Shown here piece by piece: positions 30,598 through 39,815 of a DNA stretch of 64,000 nt; the stretch's first letter is position 1; the number at the start of each line of letters is the position of its first letter. The DNA is from Mycolicibacterium bacteremicum (GTDB lineage: Bacteria; Actinomycetota; Actinomycetes; Mycobacteriales; Mycobacteriaceae), in the NCBI RefSeq assembly GCF_002086115.1, contig NZ_MVHJ01000016.1:1-64000 (forward strand), in the 5' to 3' direction. Position numbers and translations under genes: made by a program. The notes beneath the pieces were generated by a model. That model searched no databases. It was not told the DNA's origin and saw only the letters and a program-made list of their open reading frames with translations.

Positions 30598-31890
30598 TCA
30601 TGTCGCGGGCTCCTTCACGATCACCGGTTCGCCCTCACCCTCGCGCCAGTCGTCGGGCAGCAGATGATCGAGCACGTCGTCGACCGACACCGCGCCCAGC
30701 AGATGGTTCTCCTCGTCGACCACCGGCCCGCAGACCAGGTTGTAGGCGGCGAAGTACCGCGTCAGCGCGCCCAGTGCCTGCTCGGGGCGCAGGCTGGGCA
30801 GATCGGTGTCGACGATGCCGCTGACCAGCGCGGCGGGCGGTTCGCGCAGTAATCGCTGCAGATGCACGCAGCCCAGATAACGGCCGGTCGGCGTGGCGGT
30901 CGGCGGACGCACCACGAACACCAGTGAGGCCAGCGCCGGCGTGAGGTCCGGATCGCGCACGCGGGCCAGCGCCTCGGCGACCGTGGTGTCAGGGGCCAGC
31001 ACCACCGGCTCGGAGGTCATCAGACCGCCCGCGGTGTTCGGCGAATGGCTCAGCAACCGTCGGACGTCCTCGGAGTCCTCGGGGTCCATCCGGCGCAGGA
31101 ACTGTTCGGCATCGGCCGGGGACATCGACCCCAGCAGGTCGGCGGCGTCGTCGGGATCCATCGCCTCCAGGACGTCGGCCGCACGATCGGTCTTGAGCTG
31201 GCGCAGCACCGCGGCCTGCTCGTCCTCGGGCAGCTCCTGCAGCACGTCGGCCAGTCGCTCGTCGTCGAGGGCGTTGACGACCTCGAAGCGGCGCTTGGCG
31301 GGCAGGTCGCGGATGGCGTCGGCGACCTCGACCGGTCGCTGGCCCTGGAACTGTTCGAGCAGCTGGGCCACACCCTGATCCGGCATCGCCAGCCCGGACG
31401 GCGTCAGGCCGTGCACATGCTTCCAGTCCACCGAGTAGACGTTGCTGCGCCGGCCGAGGCGGCGCTGCGGGCGCACCGCCACCTTGGTCACCATCCAGTC
31501 CCTGGTGCGGGTCTGCTCGATGCCCAGGTCGACGACGATGACGTCGAGACCGGCGAGCTGGCTCAGGTCGGGATCGTCGACGCGCACCCGGGTCTCCAGC
31601 ACCTGCCCCAGGGCGAGCACCTCACCGGGCCGCTGCGAGAACCGGCGTAGTGAGACGTTCCCGGTGGACAGCGTCACGGTGCCCGGCTCGATCGCGGTGA
31701 CCCGCAGGATCGGCACGAAAATCCTTTTGCGAGTGAGCAATTCGACCACCAGGCCGAGCACCCGCGGTTGCTGTCGGACGATGCTGATGCTGACCACGAT
31801 GTCGCGGACGCGCCCGACGGACTCGCCGTCGGGGCCCAGGACGACCATGCCCGCCAGGCGGGCCGCATATACCCGGGTGACCGCAACCAT
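30598..31890 (-). CDS. Soluble MgtE-like protein with PRC-barrel and CBS domains
   Basis: The 430-residue protein has an N-terminal PRC-barrel-like part (AGMVVLGPDGESVGRVRDIV). It then has the MgtE N-domain of helical repeats (LPAKRRFEVVNALDDERLAD, AVLRQLKTDRAADVLEAMDP) and a CBS pair (about 300-420), but ends before any membrane domain. MgtE uses these parts to sense Mg2+ and gate its channel, so this protein may be a sensor or regulator without transport. It corresponds to Rv1232c. A TACGCT box (31898-31903, minus strand) is 7 nt before ATG 31890, so the transcript is probably leaderless. Confidence 0.85.
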   Translation of the reverse strand: MVAVTRVYAARLAGMVVLGPDGESVGRVRDIVVSISIVRQQPRVLGLVVELLTRKRIFVPILRVTAIEPGTVTLSTGNVSLRRFSQRPGEVLALGQVLETRVRVDDPDLSQLAGLDVIVVDLGIEQTRTRDWMVTKVAVRPQRRLGRRSNVYSVDWKHVHGLTPSGLAMPDQGVAQLLEQFQGQRPVEVADAIRDLPAKRRFEVVNALDDERLADVLQELPEDEQAAVLRQLKTDRAADVLEAMDPDDAADLLGSMSPADAEQFLRRMDPEDSEDVRRLLSHSPNTAGGLMTSEPVVLAPDTTVAEALARVRDPDLTPALASLVFVVRPPTATPTGRYLGCVHLQRLLREPPAALVSGIVDTDLPSLRPEQALGALTRYFAAYNLVCGPVVDEENHLLGAVSVDDVLDHLLPDDWREGEGEPVIVKEPAT

Positions 31891-31915
31891 GCCCCAAAGC
31901 GTAGAGACTTGGGGC

Positions 31916-32875
31916 GTGGACAACGTGTATCGCCCCCGCCGAACCTGCCTGTCGGTACCGGGTAGCAGCGACAAGATGATCGAGAAGGCCAAGACGCTCG
32001 CCGCCGACCAGGTGTTCCTGGACTTGGAGGACGCGGTGGCCCCCGATGCCAAGGACGCTGCGCGGGTGCGGGTCGCCGAGGCACTGGCCGAGCCGGGATG
32101 GTCGGCGGACGCGCTGCGCGGGGTGCGGGTCAACGACTGGACGACAGCATGGACGCACGCCGACGTCATCGAGGTCGTCTCCCGGGCCGGCGCCCAGCTC
32201 GACGTCATCGTCCTGCCCAAGGTGCCCGACGCCACCCACGTCCACGCGCTGGACATGTTGCTGACCCAGCTGGAGAAGACGCACGGTCTGCCGGTGGGCC
32301 GCATCGGTATCGAACCGCAGATCGAGAACGCCCAGGGCCTGGTCAACATCAACGCCATCGCCGCCGCGCCGCGGGTGCAGGCGCTGGTGCTCGGCCCGGG
32401 TGACATGGCCGCCAGCCTGAACATGCGCACGCTGGAGGTCGGTGGGCAACCCGAGGGCTACGACATCGGCGATGCGCACCACCACGTGCTGATGACCATC
32501 CTGATCGCCGCGCGTGCCCGGGGCATCAACGCCATCGACGGGCCGTATGTGAAGGTGCGCGATGTCGAGGGGTTCCGCCGGGTCGCGGGGCGCTCGGCCG
32601 CGCTCGGCTACGACGGCAAGTGGGTGCTGCACCCCGACCAGATCACCGCGGGCAACGAACTGTTCAGCCCGCGGCAGGCTGATTACGATCACGCCGAGTT
32701 GATCCTGGAGGCCTACGAATGGCACACCTCGCAGGCCGGCGGCGCGCGCGGGGCGGTGATGCTCGGCGACGAGATGATCGACGAGGCCAGCCGGAAGATG
32801 GCGTTGGTGGTGGCGGGCAAGGGGCGGGCGGCCGGCATGGCCCGCACCGGTGAGCCCTACCGGCCGCCGGCCTAG
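31916..32875 (+). CDS. CoA ester lyase (HpcH/HpaI aldolase, CitE-like)
   Basis: This 319-residue TIM-barrel enzyme is of the citrate lyase beta/malyl-CoA lyase family: RPRRTCLSVPGSSDKMIEKA at the N-terminus, FLDLEDAVAPDAK with the metal-binding acids, GIEPQIENAQGLVNINAIAA, and LGPGDMAASLN. Members cleave or form malyl-, citramalyl- or beta-methylmalyl-CoA; which one is not decidable here. It starts with GTG 31916, 26 nt from the divergent MgtE-like gene. I do not recall a citE gene here in M. tuberculosis, where the nearest relatives are elsewhere. Confidence 0.85.
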   Translation: MDNVYRPRRTCLSVPGSSDKMIEKAKTLAADQVFLDLEDAVAPDAKDAARVRVAEALAEPGWSADALRGVRVNDWTTAWTHADVIEVVSRAGAQLDVIVLPKVPDATHVHALDMLLTQLEKTHGLPVGRIGIEPQIENAQGLVNINAIAAAPRVQALVLGPGDMAASLNMRTLEVGGQPEGYDIGDAHHHVLMTILIAARARGINAIDGPYVKVRDVEGFRRVAGRSAALGYDGKWVLHPDQITAGNELFSPRQADYDHAELILEAYEWHTSQAGGARGAVMLGDEMIDEASRKMALVVAGKGRAAGMARTGEPYRPPA

Positions 32876-33249
32876 GCGGTCAGGCCGGTGGCGAACACCC
32901 CGATCCAGAGCAGGAATCCCAGCGCCATGAACGCGGTGACCAGACCGCCGATGATCGTTGCGGCCAAGGCCAGCCCGTATCCGTCCTGGCCGGTCTGCCT
33001 GGTCTGGCGCATCGCGATCACGCCGAGGATCAGGCCCGCCACCGATGGCAGCCCGCAGAACACCAGACCGGCCAACGCGCTGACCAGTGCGCCGATCGCC
33101 ATCCCGCTGGTGCCCGGGGGCTTGTACGGGGCAGGGAACGGATAGGGCGGGTAGCCGCCGTTGTAGCCGGGGTAGCCGGGGTAGGGCGGCGGGACCGGCG
33201 GTGGCAGTCCGGCGTCGTCGGGATAGTCGAACGGACGGCCGTCGGTCAC
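32872..33249 (-). CDS. DUF4190 small membrane protein
   Basis: The 125-residue protein has a Pro/Tyr/Gly-rich cytoplasmic head (VPPPYPGYPGYNGGYPPYPF) and two membrane helices (MAIGALVSALAGLVFCGLPS and ALAATIIGGLVTAFMALGFL) around the conserved LILGVIAMRQTRQTGQDG loop of DUF4190. The GTG start at 33249 overlaps the stop of the larger paralogue upstream (GTGA), so the two arose by duplication and are cotranslated. Its stop overlaps that of the convergent lyase gene. Confidence 0.78.
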   Translation of the reverse strand: MTDGRPFDYPDDAGLPPPVPPPYPGYPGYNGGYPPYPFPAPYKPPGTSGMAIGALVSALAGLVFCGLPSVAGLILGVIAMRQTRQTGQDGYGLALAATIIGGLVTAFMALGFLLWIGVFATGLTA

Positions 33250-34037
33250 GGTGAGACGCTGGCGATGCCGAAGAGCAAGACACCCAGCGCGATGCCGAGG
33301 ACCAGCAGCAGTCCACCGAGCACGATGCCGGAGATGGCCAGCTCCTTACCGCGCTGCCCGGTTCGCTTGATCTGGTTCAGCGCGACGATGCCCAGCACGA
33401 TCCCTGCGATGGCGGCCGGCGGGCCACCGAAGAAACAGAAGAAGAACAGCGGGATGGACAGTCCGGAGCAGACCAGCGAGGCGATCGCCGAGTTGTTCTG
33501 CGGGGCGACGGCCGGCCCGCCGTAGGGCGACGGGTATCCGGGAGCGCCATACGGTGGCGGCGCGCCGAACTGCGGAGGGAACGGCGGTGGGGCGCCGTAT
33601 CCCGGCGGCGGTGGGTATCCGGGTGCGCCGTACCCCGGGGGCGGGTAGGTGGCGCCGGGATCTGCCCCGTACCCCGGTGGCGGGTACCCGCTGTCCTGGG
33701 GTGCGCCGTACCCCGGGGGTGGATATCCGGTGTCCTGGGGTGCGCCGAACCCCGGGGGTGGCGGCGGGTACCCGGTGGCCGAGTAGTCGGGTGCGGTGTT
33801 ACCGGGATGCGGATAGCCCTGCGGCGCGGCGGTCGGCTCGGGCTGGCCGTAGGCGGGCGGCGGGGTGTAGTCCGGGTAGGCCGGTGACTCGCCGGCGGCC
33901 TGCTCGATGGGCGGCGCCTCGTACCCGGCCGCGGTCGGCTCGGAACCCGGACCGGAACCCGACCCCGAACCGGCATTCGAATCCGAACCCGACTGTGACG
34001 ACGGCGTTGCTGCTGCGTCCTCTCCCGGATTGGTCAT
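33246..34037 (-). CDS. Proline-rich DUF4190 membrane protein
   Basis: In this 263-residue protein the first 170 residues are low-complexity, with repeated (Y)PPPGYGAPQDSG units, and the C-terminus is the two-helix DUF4190 module (IAGIVLGIVALNQIKRTGQR between helices). Pro/Tyr-rich heads of this type often make weak multivalent contacts. It is a paralogue of the next gene and corresponds in position to Rv1233c. The DNA of the repeats is locally duplicated (about 33590-33770). Confidence 0.8.
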   Translation of the reverse strand: MTNPGEDAAATPSSQSGSDSNAGSGSGSGPGSEPTAAGYEAPPIEQAAGESPAYPDYTPPPAYGQPEPTAAPQGYPHPGNTAPDYSATGYPPPPPGFGAPQDTGYPPPGYGAPQDSGYPPPGYGADPGATYPPPGYGAPGYPPPPGYGAPPPFPPQFGAPPPYGAPGYPSPYGGPAVAPQNNSAIASLVCSGLSIPLFFFCFFGGPPAAIAGIVLGIVALNQIKRTGQRGKELAISGIVLGGLLLVLGIALGVLLFGIASVSP

Positions 34038-34166
34038 CCTCCAAACCTAGCGTACGTGCTGGTCTGCGGGATGATTCGGCAATGTGGGCAGGGGTACCCA
34101 CGATTGCGCGTTCAGGCATAGGGTTGTTGCGCATACCGGCTGTTTCACGTGAGGAGAGCAGAAGCC

Positions 34167-34679
34167 ATGACGGGTCCCCTTCGACCAGGCCAAGACCCGG
34201 CGGGACGGCCGGGTGCACGCGGGCCCGCCGCGCTGCCCACCCCGCCCAAGGGGTGGCCCATCGGCTCGTACCCCACCTACGCCGAGGCGCAGCGCGCGGT
34301 GGATTACCTCTCCGATCAACAGTTTCCGGTCGAACAGGTCACCATCGTCGGGGTGGACCTGATGCAGGTCGAGCGCGTCACCGGACGGCTGTCGTGGCCC
34401 AAGGTGCTCGGTGGTGGCGTGCTGTCGGGTGCCTGGCTGGGTCTGTTCATCGGCCTGATCCTGGGCTTCTTCAGTCCCAGCCCGTGGGGAGCACTGGCCA
34501 CCGGCCTGATCGCCGGTGTGTTCTTCGGTCTGATCACCTCCGCCATCCCGTATGCGATGGCGCGCGGCACAAGGGATTTCAGCTCCACGCTGCAACTGGT
34601 GGCCGGTCGCTACGACGTGCTCTGCGATCCGCAGGGTGCCGAGCAGGGGCGGGATCTGCTGGCACGCTTGACGATCTGA
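34167..34679 (+). CDS. General stress protein 17M-like membrane protein
   Basis: The 170-residue protein has the YflT/GS17M alpha-beta domain (IGSYPTYAEAQRAVDYLSDQ, then VEQVTIVGVDLMQVERVTGR), then two membrane helices (VLSGAWLGLFIGLILGFF and TGLIAGVFFGLITSAIPYAM) and a C-terminal beta part. Function is unknown; the domain is linked to stress in Bacillus. ATG 34167 follows a GAGGAGAG site. It corresponds to Rv1234 and precedes lpqY by 122 nt. Confidence 0.82.
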   Translation: MTGPLRPGQDPAGRPGARGPAALPTPPKGWPIGSYPTYAEAQRAVDYLSDQQFPVEQVTIVGVDLMQVERVTGRLSWPKVLGGGVLSGAWLGLFIGLILGFFSPSPWGALATGLIAGVFFGLITSAIPYAMARGTRDFSSTLQLVAGRYDVLCDPQGAEQGRDLLARLTI

Positions 34680-34801
34680 TCGCCCGACGCGCCCACGAAG
34701 TGGTTGCATAGTACGCGTCTGTGGATCTACGTTGGCCCGGCAGGAGGTTCGCTCCTGCAAGTCGCCATGGCGGCGACATCGGACGCAGACGGAGGCCGGT
34801 A

Positions 34802-36199
34802 GTGCGCACACGACGGCTTTGTGCGGCGGTGATGGCTGCAGTGACGGCCGGGTCGATCACGACGGCGTGTGGTTCCGCCGACGACGGCATCGTCATCAGC
34901 TACTACACACCCGCCAACGAGATGGCAACGTTCACCGCGGTTGCGCAGAAGTGCAACGAACAGCTCGGTGGGCGCTTCACCATCAGACAGGTTTCGTTGC
35001 CCAAGGGCGCCGACGATCAGCGCCTGCAGCTGGCCCGGCGGCTCACCGGCAACGACAAATCGCTCGACGTGATGGCGCTGGACGTGGTGTGGACCGCGGA
35101 GTTCGCCGAAGCCGGTTGGGCGCTGCCGCTCTCGGACGACCCGGCGGGCCGGGCCGAGTCCGACGCGACGGAGAACACCCTGCCCGGTCCGCTGGAAACC
35201 GCGAAATGGCAGGACAAGCTCTACGCCGCCCCGATCAGCACCAACACCCAAATGCTGTGGTACCGGGCCGATCTGATGCCCGCGCCGCCGGCAACCTGGG
35301 ACCAGATGGTGGCCGAGGCCACCCGGCAGTACGCCGCGGGCGGGCCGAGTTGGATCGCCGTTCAGGGCAAGCAGTACGAGGGTCTGGTGGTGTGGTTCAA
35401 CACGCTGCTGGAAAGCGCCGGGGGACAGGTGCTCTCCGACGACGGGCAGACCGTCACGTTGACCGACACCCCCGAGCATCGCGCCGCGACGGTCAAGGCC
35501 CTGCAGATCATCAAAGACGTTGCCACGGCACCGGGTGCGGACCCGTCGATCACCCAGACCGATGAGGGCACCGCGCGTCTTGCGTTGGAGCAGGGCAAAG
35601 CTGCCCTCGAGGTCAACTGGCCGTTCGTGCTGCCCTCGATGCTGGAGAACGCGGTCAAGGGTGGCGTCCCGTTCCTGCCGCTGAACCAGGATCCGACGCT
35701 GGCCAGTGCGATCAACGATGCCGGCAGCTTCTCGCCGAGCGACGAGCAGTTCGACGTCGCCTACGAGGCGAGTAAGAAGGTGTTCGGTTTCGCGCCGTTC
35801 CCGAGCGTGATCGAGGGCTCGCAGGCCAAGGTCACCCTGGGTGGGCTGAACCTCGCCGTGGGCAAGAACACCCAGCACAAGGCCGAGGCGTTCGAGGCCA
35901 TCCGCTGCCTGCGCAATGTCGACAATCAGCGCTACACCTCGGTCGAGGGTGGCCTGCCCGCGGTGCGGGCCTCGTTGTACGACGACCCGGCATTCCAGGA
36001 GAAGTACCCGCAATACGAGATCATCCGCCAGCAGCTGACCAACGCCGCGGTGCGTCCGGCCACGCCGGTGTATCAGGCGCTGTCGACCCGGATCTCGGCC
36101 ACGCTGGCCCCGATCACCGAGATCGACCCGGAGCGCACGGCCGATGAGCTGACCGAGCAGGTGCAGAAGGCGATCGACGGCAAGGGGCTCATCCCGTGA
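34802..36199 (+). CDS. lpqY: Trehalose-binding lipoprotein LpqY
   Basis: This 465-residue substrate-binding lipoprotein belongs to the LpqY-SugABC ABC importer, which recycles trehalose released when mycolates are transferred. A signal peptide (about 1-22) ends in ITTAC, with the lipid-anchored Cys near 23; the lipobox is weak. The mature part is a family 1 periplasmic-binding fold (VISYYTPANEMATFTAVAQK at its start). GTG 34802 was chosen; an in-frame start 81 nt upstream would put extra residues before the signal peptide. It heads the operon with sugA, sugB and sugC. Confidence 0.92.
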   Translation: MRTRRLCAAVMAAVTAGSITTACGSADDGIVISYYTPANEMATFTAVAQKCNEQLGGRFTIRQVSLPKGADDQRLQLARRLTGNDKSLDVMALDVVWTAEFAEAGWALPLSDDPAGRAESDATENTLPGPLETAKWQDKLYAAPISTNTQMLWYRADLMPAPPATWDQMVAEATRQYAAGGPSWIAVQGKQYEGLVVWFNTLLESAGGQVLSDDGQTVTLTDTPEHRAATVKALQIIKDVATAPGADPSITQTDEGTARLALEQGKAALEVNWPFVLPSMLENAVKGGVPFLPLNQDPTLASAINDAGSFSPSDEQFDVAYEASKKVFGFAPFPSVIEGSQAKVTLGGLNLAVGKNTQHKAEAFEAIRCLRNVDNQRYTSVEGGLPAVRASLYDDPAFQEKYPQYEIIRQQLTNAAVRPATPVYQALSTRISATLAPITEIDPERTADELTEQVQKAIDGKGLIP

Positions 36200-36227
36200 T
36201 CGAGGCAGAAGCGGAGCGGGATCGCCC

Positions 36228-37124
36228 ATGAGTACCAAGACCGACGACCTCGCCGCGCAGCGCAGACTGGCCTACTGGCTGATCAGCCCGGCGGTGTTCC
36301 TGATGCTCGCGGTCACCGCCTACCCGATCGGGTACGCGGTCTGGCTGAGCCTGCAGCGCTACAACCTGGCCGCCCCCGATGATGTCGAGTTCATCGGGCT
36401 GGGCAACTATCAGACCATCCTCACCGACCGGTACTGGTGGACGGCCTTCGCGGTGACGGTGGGCATCACCATCGTCTCGGTGGCCATCGAATTCGTCCTC
36501 GGCATGGCGCTCGCGCTCGTCATGCATCGCACCATCTTCGGCAAGGGCACGGTGCGCACCGCGATCCTGGTGCCCTACGGCATCGTCACCGTCGCGGCGT
36601 CCTACAGCTGGTACTACGCCTGGACGCCGGGAACCGGCTATCTGGCCAACCTGCTACCCGACGGCAGTGCCCCACTGACCGAACAGCTTCCGTCGCTGGC
36701 CATCGTGGTGCTGGCCGAGGTGTGGAAGACGACGCCGTTCATGGCGCTGCTGCTGCTGGCCGGTCTGGCCCTGGTGCCCCAGGATCTGCTCAACGCCGCC
36801 CAGGTCGACGGGGCCGGTGCCTGGAAGCGCCTGACCAAGGTGATCCTGCCGCTGATCAAGCCCGCGATCCTGGTGGCGTTGCTGTTCCGCACGCTGGATG
36901 CGTTCCGCATCTTCGACAACATCTATGTGCTCACCGGCGGGGCCAACGACACCGGATCGGTCTCGATCCTGGGTTACGACAATCTGTTCAAGGCATTCAA
37001 CCTCGGCCTGGGCTCGGCCATCAGCGTGCTGATCTTCCTGTGCGTCGCGGTGATCGCGTTCATCTTCATCAAGATCTTCGGCGCCTCGGCGCCGGGTAGC
37101 GAAGACGAGAGGGCCGGGCGATGA
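36228..37124 (+). CDS. sugA: Trehalose ABC transporter permease SugA
   Basis: This 298-residue MalF-type inner-membrane permease has six membrane segments. The EAA loop (LLNAAQVDGAGAWKRLTKVI, about 184-203) docks the SugC ATPase. It pairs with SugB. ATG 36228 lies 28 nt after the lpqY stop. Confidence 0.93.
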   Translation: MSTKTDDLAAQRRLAYWLISPAVFLMLAVTAYPIGYAVWLSLQRYNLAAPDDVEFIGLGNYQTILTDRYWWTAFAVTVGITIVSVAIEFVLGMALALVMHRTIFGKGTVRTAILVPYGIVTVAASYSWYYAWTPGTGYLANLLPDGSAPLTEQLPSLAIVVLAEVWKTTPFMALLLLAGLALVPQDLLNAAQVDGAGAWKRLTKVILPLIKPAILVALLFRTLDAFRIFDNIYVLTGGANDTGSVSILGYDNLFKAFNLGLGSAISVLIFLCVAVIAFIFIKIFGASAPGSEDERAGR

Positions 37125-37152
37125 GCGTGTGCGCGAAGAGCAGAGGGAACAG

Positions 37153-37989
37153 ATGAACGAGCACGTGGGTGCCCGGCGCGCCACCGGCTGGGCCGTCGTC
37201 AACGTCATCGTCGTGCTCTACGCACTGATCCCGGTGCTGTGGATCCTGTCGCTGTCGCTCAAGCCGACGTCATCGGTCAAGGACGGCAAGTTCATCCCCG
37301 AACAGATCACCTTCGACAACTACAAGGCGATCTTCGAGGGCAACATCTTCACCTCGGCCCTGATCAACTCGATCGGCATCGGGCTGATCACCACGCTGAT
37401 CGCGGTGACCATCGGCGGGATGGCCGCCTACGCCATCGCCCGGCTGGCCTTCCCAGGGAAGAAGTTGCTCGTCGGCGTCGCGTTGCTGATCGCGATGTTC
37501 CCGCAGATCTCGCTGGTGACACCGATTTTCAACATCGAGCGCCGGCTCGGGCTGTTCGACACCTGGCCGGGTCTGATCATTCCCTACATCACCTTCGCGC
37601 TGCCGCTGGCGATCTACACCATGAGCGCCTTCTTCAAGGAGATCCCGTGGGATCTGGAGAAGGCGGCCAAGATGGACGGTGCCACCCCGGGACAGGCCTT
37701 CCGCAAGGTGATCGCCCCGCTGGCCGCGCCCGGTATCGTCACCGCGGCCATCCTGGTGTTCATCTTCGCCTGGAACGACCTGCTGCTGGCACTGTCGCTG
37801 ACCGCGACCGAACGGGCCATCACCGCACCGGTGGCCATCGCGAACTTCACCGGGAGTTCGCAATTCGAGGAGCCGACCGGTTCCATCGCGGCGGGCGCGA
37901 TGGTCATCACCATCCCGATCATCATCTTTGTTCTCATATTTCAGCGACGGATCGTGGCCGGGTTGACCTCCGGCGCGGTGAAGGGGTAA
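37153..37989 (+). CDS. sugB: Trehalose ABC transporter permease SugB
   Basis: This 278-residue MalG-type permease has six membrane segments and the EAA loop LEKAAKMDGATPGQAFRKVI (about 174-193). ATG 37153 has GAGGGAA upstream and fits the roughly 274 residues of M. tuberculosis SugB; a GTG 24 nt earlier is in frame. sugC follows after 3 nt. Confidence 0.92.
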   Translation: MNEHVGARRATGWAVVNVIVVLYALIPVLWILSLSLKPTSSVKDGKFIPEQITFDNYKAIFEGNIFTSALINSIGIGLITTLIAVTIGGMAAYAIARLAFPGKKLLVGVALLIAMFPQISLVTPIFNIERRLGLFDTWPGLIIPYITFALPLAIYTMSAFFKEIPWDLEKAAKMDGATPGQAFRKVIAPLAAPGIVTAAILVFIFAWNDLLLALSLTATERAITAPVAIANFTGSSQFEEPTGSIAAGAMVITIPIIIFVLIFQRRIVAGLTSGAVKG

Positions 37990-37992
37990 CAC

Positions 37993-39165
37993 ATGGCCGA
38001 AATCGTGCTGGAGAACGTGACGAAGAGCTATGCCGGTGGTGCGACGGCGGTCAAGGACTTGTCGCTGACCATCGCAGACGGCGAGTTCATCATCCTGGTG
38101 GGTCCGTCCGGGTGCGGAAAGTCGACCACGCTCAACATGATTGCGGGCCTGGAGGACATCAGCTCCGGGGAACTGCGCATCGGTGGCGAGCGGGTCAATG
38201 ACAAGGCGCCCAAGGACCGGGACATCGCCATGGTGTTCCAGTCCTACGCGCTCTACCCGCATCTGAGCGTGCGGCAGAACATCGCCTTCCCGCTGACGCT
38301 GGCCAAGGTCGGCAAGGACGAGATCAACCGCAAGGTCGAAGAGACCGCCAACATCCTGGACCTGGCCAACCTGCTGGACCGCAAGCCGGCTCAGCTGTCC
38401 GGTGGCCAGCGGCAGCGAGTTGCCATGGGGCGGGCGATCGTCCGCAATCCCAAGGCCTTCCTGATGGACGAGCCGCTGTCCAACCTCGATGCCAAGCTGC
38501 GGGTGCAGATGCGTACCGAGATCGCCCGCTTGCAGAGCCGGCTGAACACCACCACCGTCTACGTCACCCACGACCAGACCGAGGCGATGACGCTCGGCGA
38601 CCGCGTCGTGGTGATGCTGGCCGGCGTCGCGCAGCAGATCGGCACGCCGGAGGAGTTGTACAGCACCCCGGCCAACCTGTTCGTCGCCGGCTTCATCGGG
38701 TCGCCGGCGATGAACTTCTTCCCGGCCACGCTGACCGACGGCGGCATCAAGCTACCGTTCGGCGAGGTCGTGCTCACCGACGAGGCGCAACGCGTGCTCG
38801 ACCAGCACCCCCGTCCCGGCAATGTCATCGCCGGTATCCGTCCCGAACATTTCGACGACGCCAGCCTGATCGACACCTACTCGCGCATCCGTGCGGTCAC
38901 CTTCGAGGTGGAGGTCGACCTGGTCGAGTCGCTCGGGGCCGACAAGTATCTGTACTTCCGCACCGAGGGCTCCGGGGCGAGGTCGGCTCAGCTCGAGCAG
39001 CTGGCCGCCGAGTCCGGGGTCGGTGAGAACGAGTTCGTCGCACGGGTTTCCGCCGACTCGAAGGTGACGGCCGGCAGCAGGGCCGAACTCGCGGTCGACA
39101 CCTCCAAGCTGCTGATCTTCGACGCGGACTCCGGAGTGAACCTGTCGATCCCACCGGCGGGCTAG
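37993..39165 (+). CDS. sugC: Trehalose ABC transporter ATPase SugC
   Basis: This 390-residue MalK/UgpC-type ATPase energises SugAB. It has Walker A GPSGCGKST (37-45), the signature LSGGQRQRVAMGRA, Walker B AFLMDEPLSNLDA and H-loop VTHDQTEA, followed by a C-terminal OB-like regulatory domain (about 240-390). Its stop overlaps the GTG of the next gene by one base. Confidence 0.95.
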   Translation: MAEIVLENVTKSYAGGATAVKDLSLTIADGEFIILVGPSGCGKSTTLNMIAGLEDISSGELRIGGERVNDKAPKDRDIAMVFQSYALYPHLSVRQNIAFPLTLAKVGKDEINRKVEETANILDLANLLDRKPAQLSGGQRQRVAMGRAIVRNPKAFLMDEPLSNLDAKLRVQMRTEIARLQSRLNTTTVYVTHDQTEAMTLGDRVVVMLAGVAQQIGTPEELYSTPANLFVAGFIGSPAMNFFPATLTDGGIKLPFGEVVLTDEAQRVLDQHPRPGNVIAGIRPEHFDDASLIDTYSRIRAVTFEVEVDLVESLGADKYLYFRTEGSGARSAQLEQLAAESGVGENEFVARVSADSKVTAGSRAELAVDTSKLLIFDADSGVNLSIPPAG

Positions 39166-39758
39166 TGACCGACATCCTGGGCGAGGTGCGGGCGCGGCTG
39201 CGCACGCACTTCGCCGACGCCGGGGTGCTCGGCGAACCCGGCGAGGCCAGCGTGACCTTCCTGGGGGCCGACCGGATCGACATCCTGCGTTTCGGGCCGG
39301 ACGGTGATGGCGTCAATCACTATGTGTCGCTGGGCTGTTCGCGGTACCCGATGACCGATCCGACCGATCTGGTCGCCGACGGGGTGCGCGGTCCGCGGGC
39401 CGAGGTCGTGGTGTCGCTGCGCCCACCCAGTCCCGTCGGGCTGGCGAAATCCATCGCGATCCTGGCGGCGGCGCCCGCGGTGGAGGGGCTGGTGCTCGAA
39501 CCCGACGCGTTGATCGACCTCAGCGGACCGCTGTTCGAGGCGGCACCGTTCACCGCATTCCTGCTGAGCGCCGGCGACATCGCCGATGTCGTACTGCCGG
39601 AACCGCTTTCGGCGGTAACCCTGCTGCAGGCCACGCCGATCACGCCCACCGAGGCGGCGTGGGTGCGGCTCAAGGGTGCCGAGGCGATGCGCGAGGCCTG
39701 GCGTACCGACGGGGTCGACGTGTTCGACGCCAATCGCCGCGCCTCCGAACCCTCCTGA
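39165..39758 (+). CDS. Suppressor-of-fused (SUFU) domain protein
   Basis: The 197-residue protein has the bacterial SUFU-domain pattern. It has an N-terminal beta sheet with DGVNHYVSLGCSRYPMT, an Arg/Glu pair in RGPRAEVVVSLRPP, and the C-terminal PITPTEAAWVRLKGAEAMRE then GVDVFDANR. Bacterial members are of unknown function, sometimes linked to immunity or toxin loci. The GTG start overlaps the sugC stop, so it is the fifth gene of the trehalose operon. Confidence 0.78.
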   Translation: MTDILGEVRARLRTHFADAGVLGEPGEASVTFLGADRIDILRFGPDGDGVNHYVSLGCSRYPMTDPTDLVADGVRGPRAEVVVSLRPPSPVGLAKSIAILAAAPAVEGLVLEPDALIDLSGPLFEAAPFTAFLLSAGDIADVVLPEPLSAVTLLQATPITPTEAAWVRLKGAEAMREAWRTDGVDVFDANRRASEPS

Positions 39759-39815
39759 CCCCGGCGATCCGTGGAGCCGGAGCCGTACCGGTTACGGCTC
39801 CGCACATCGCCGGCG

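Noticed and set aside
33590..33770. Intergenic tandem repeat
   Set aside because: These repeats are coding: they encode the PPPGYGAPQDSG units of the DUF4190 protein.
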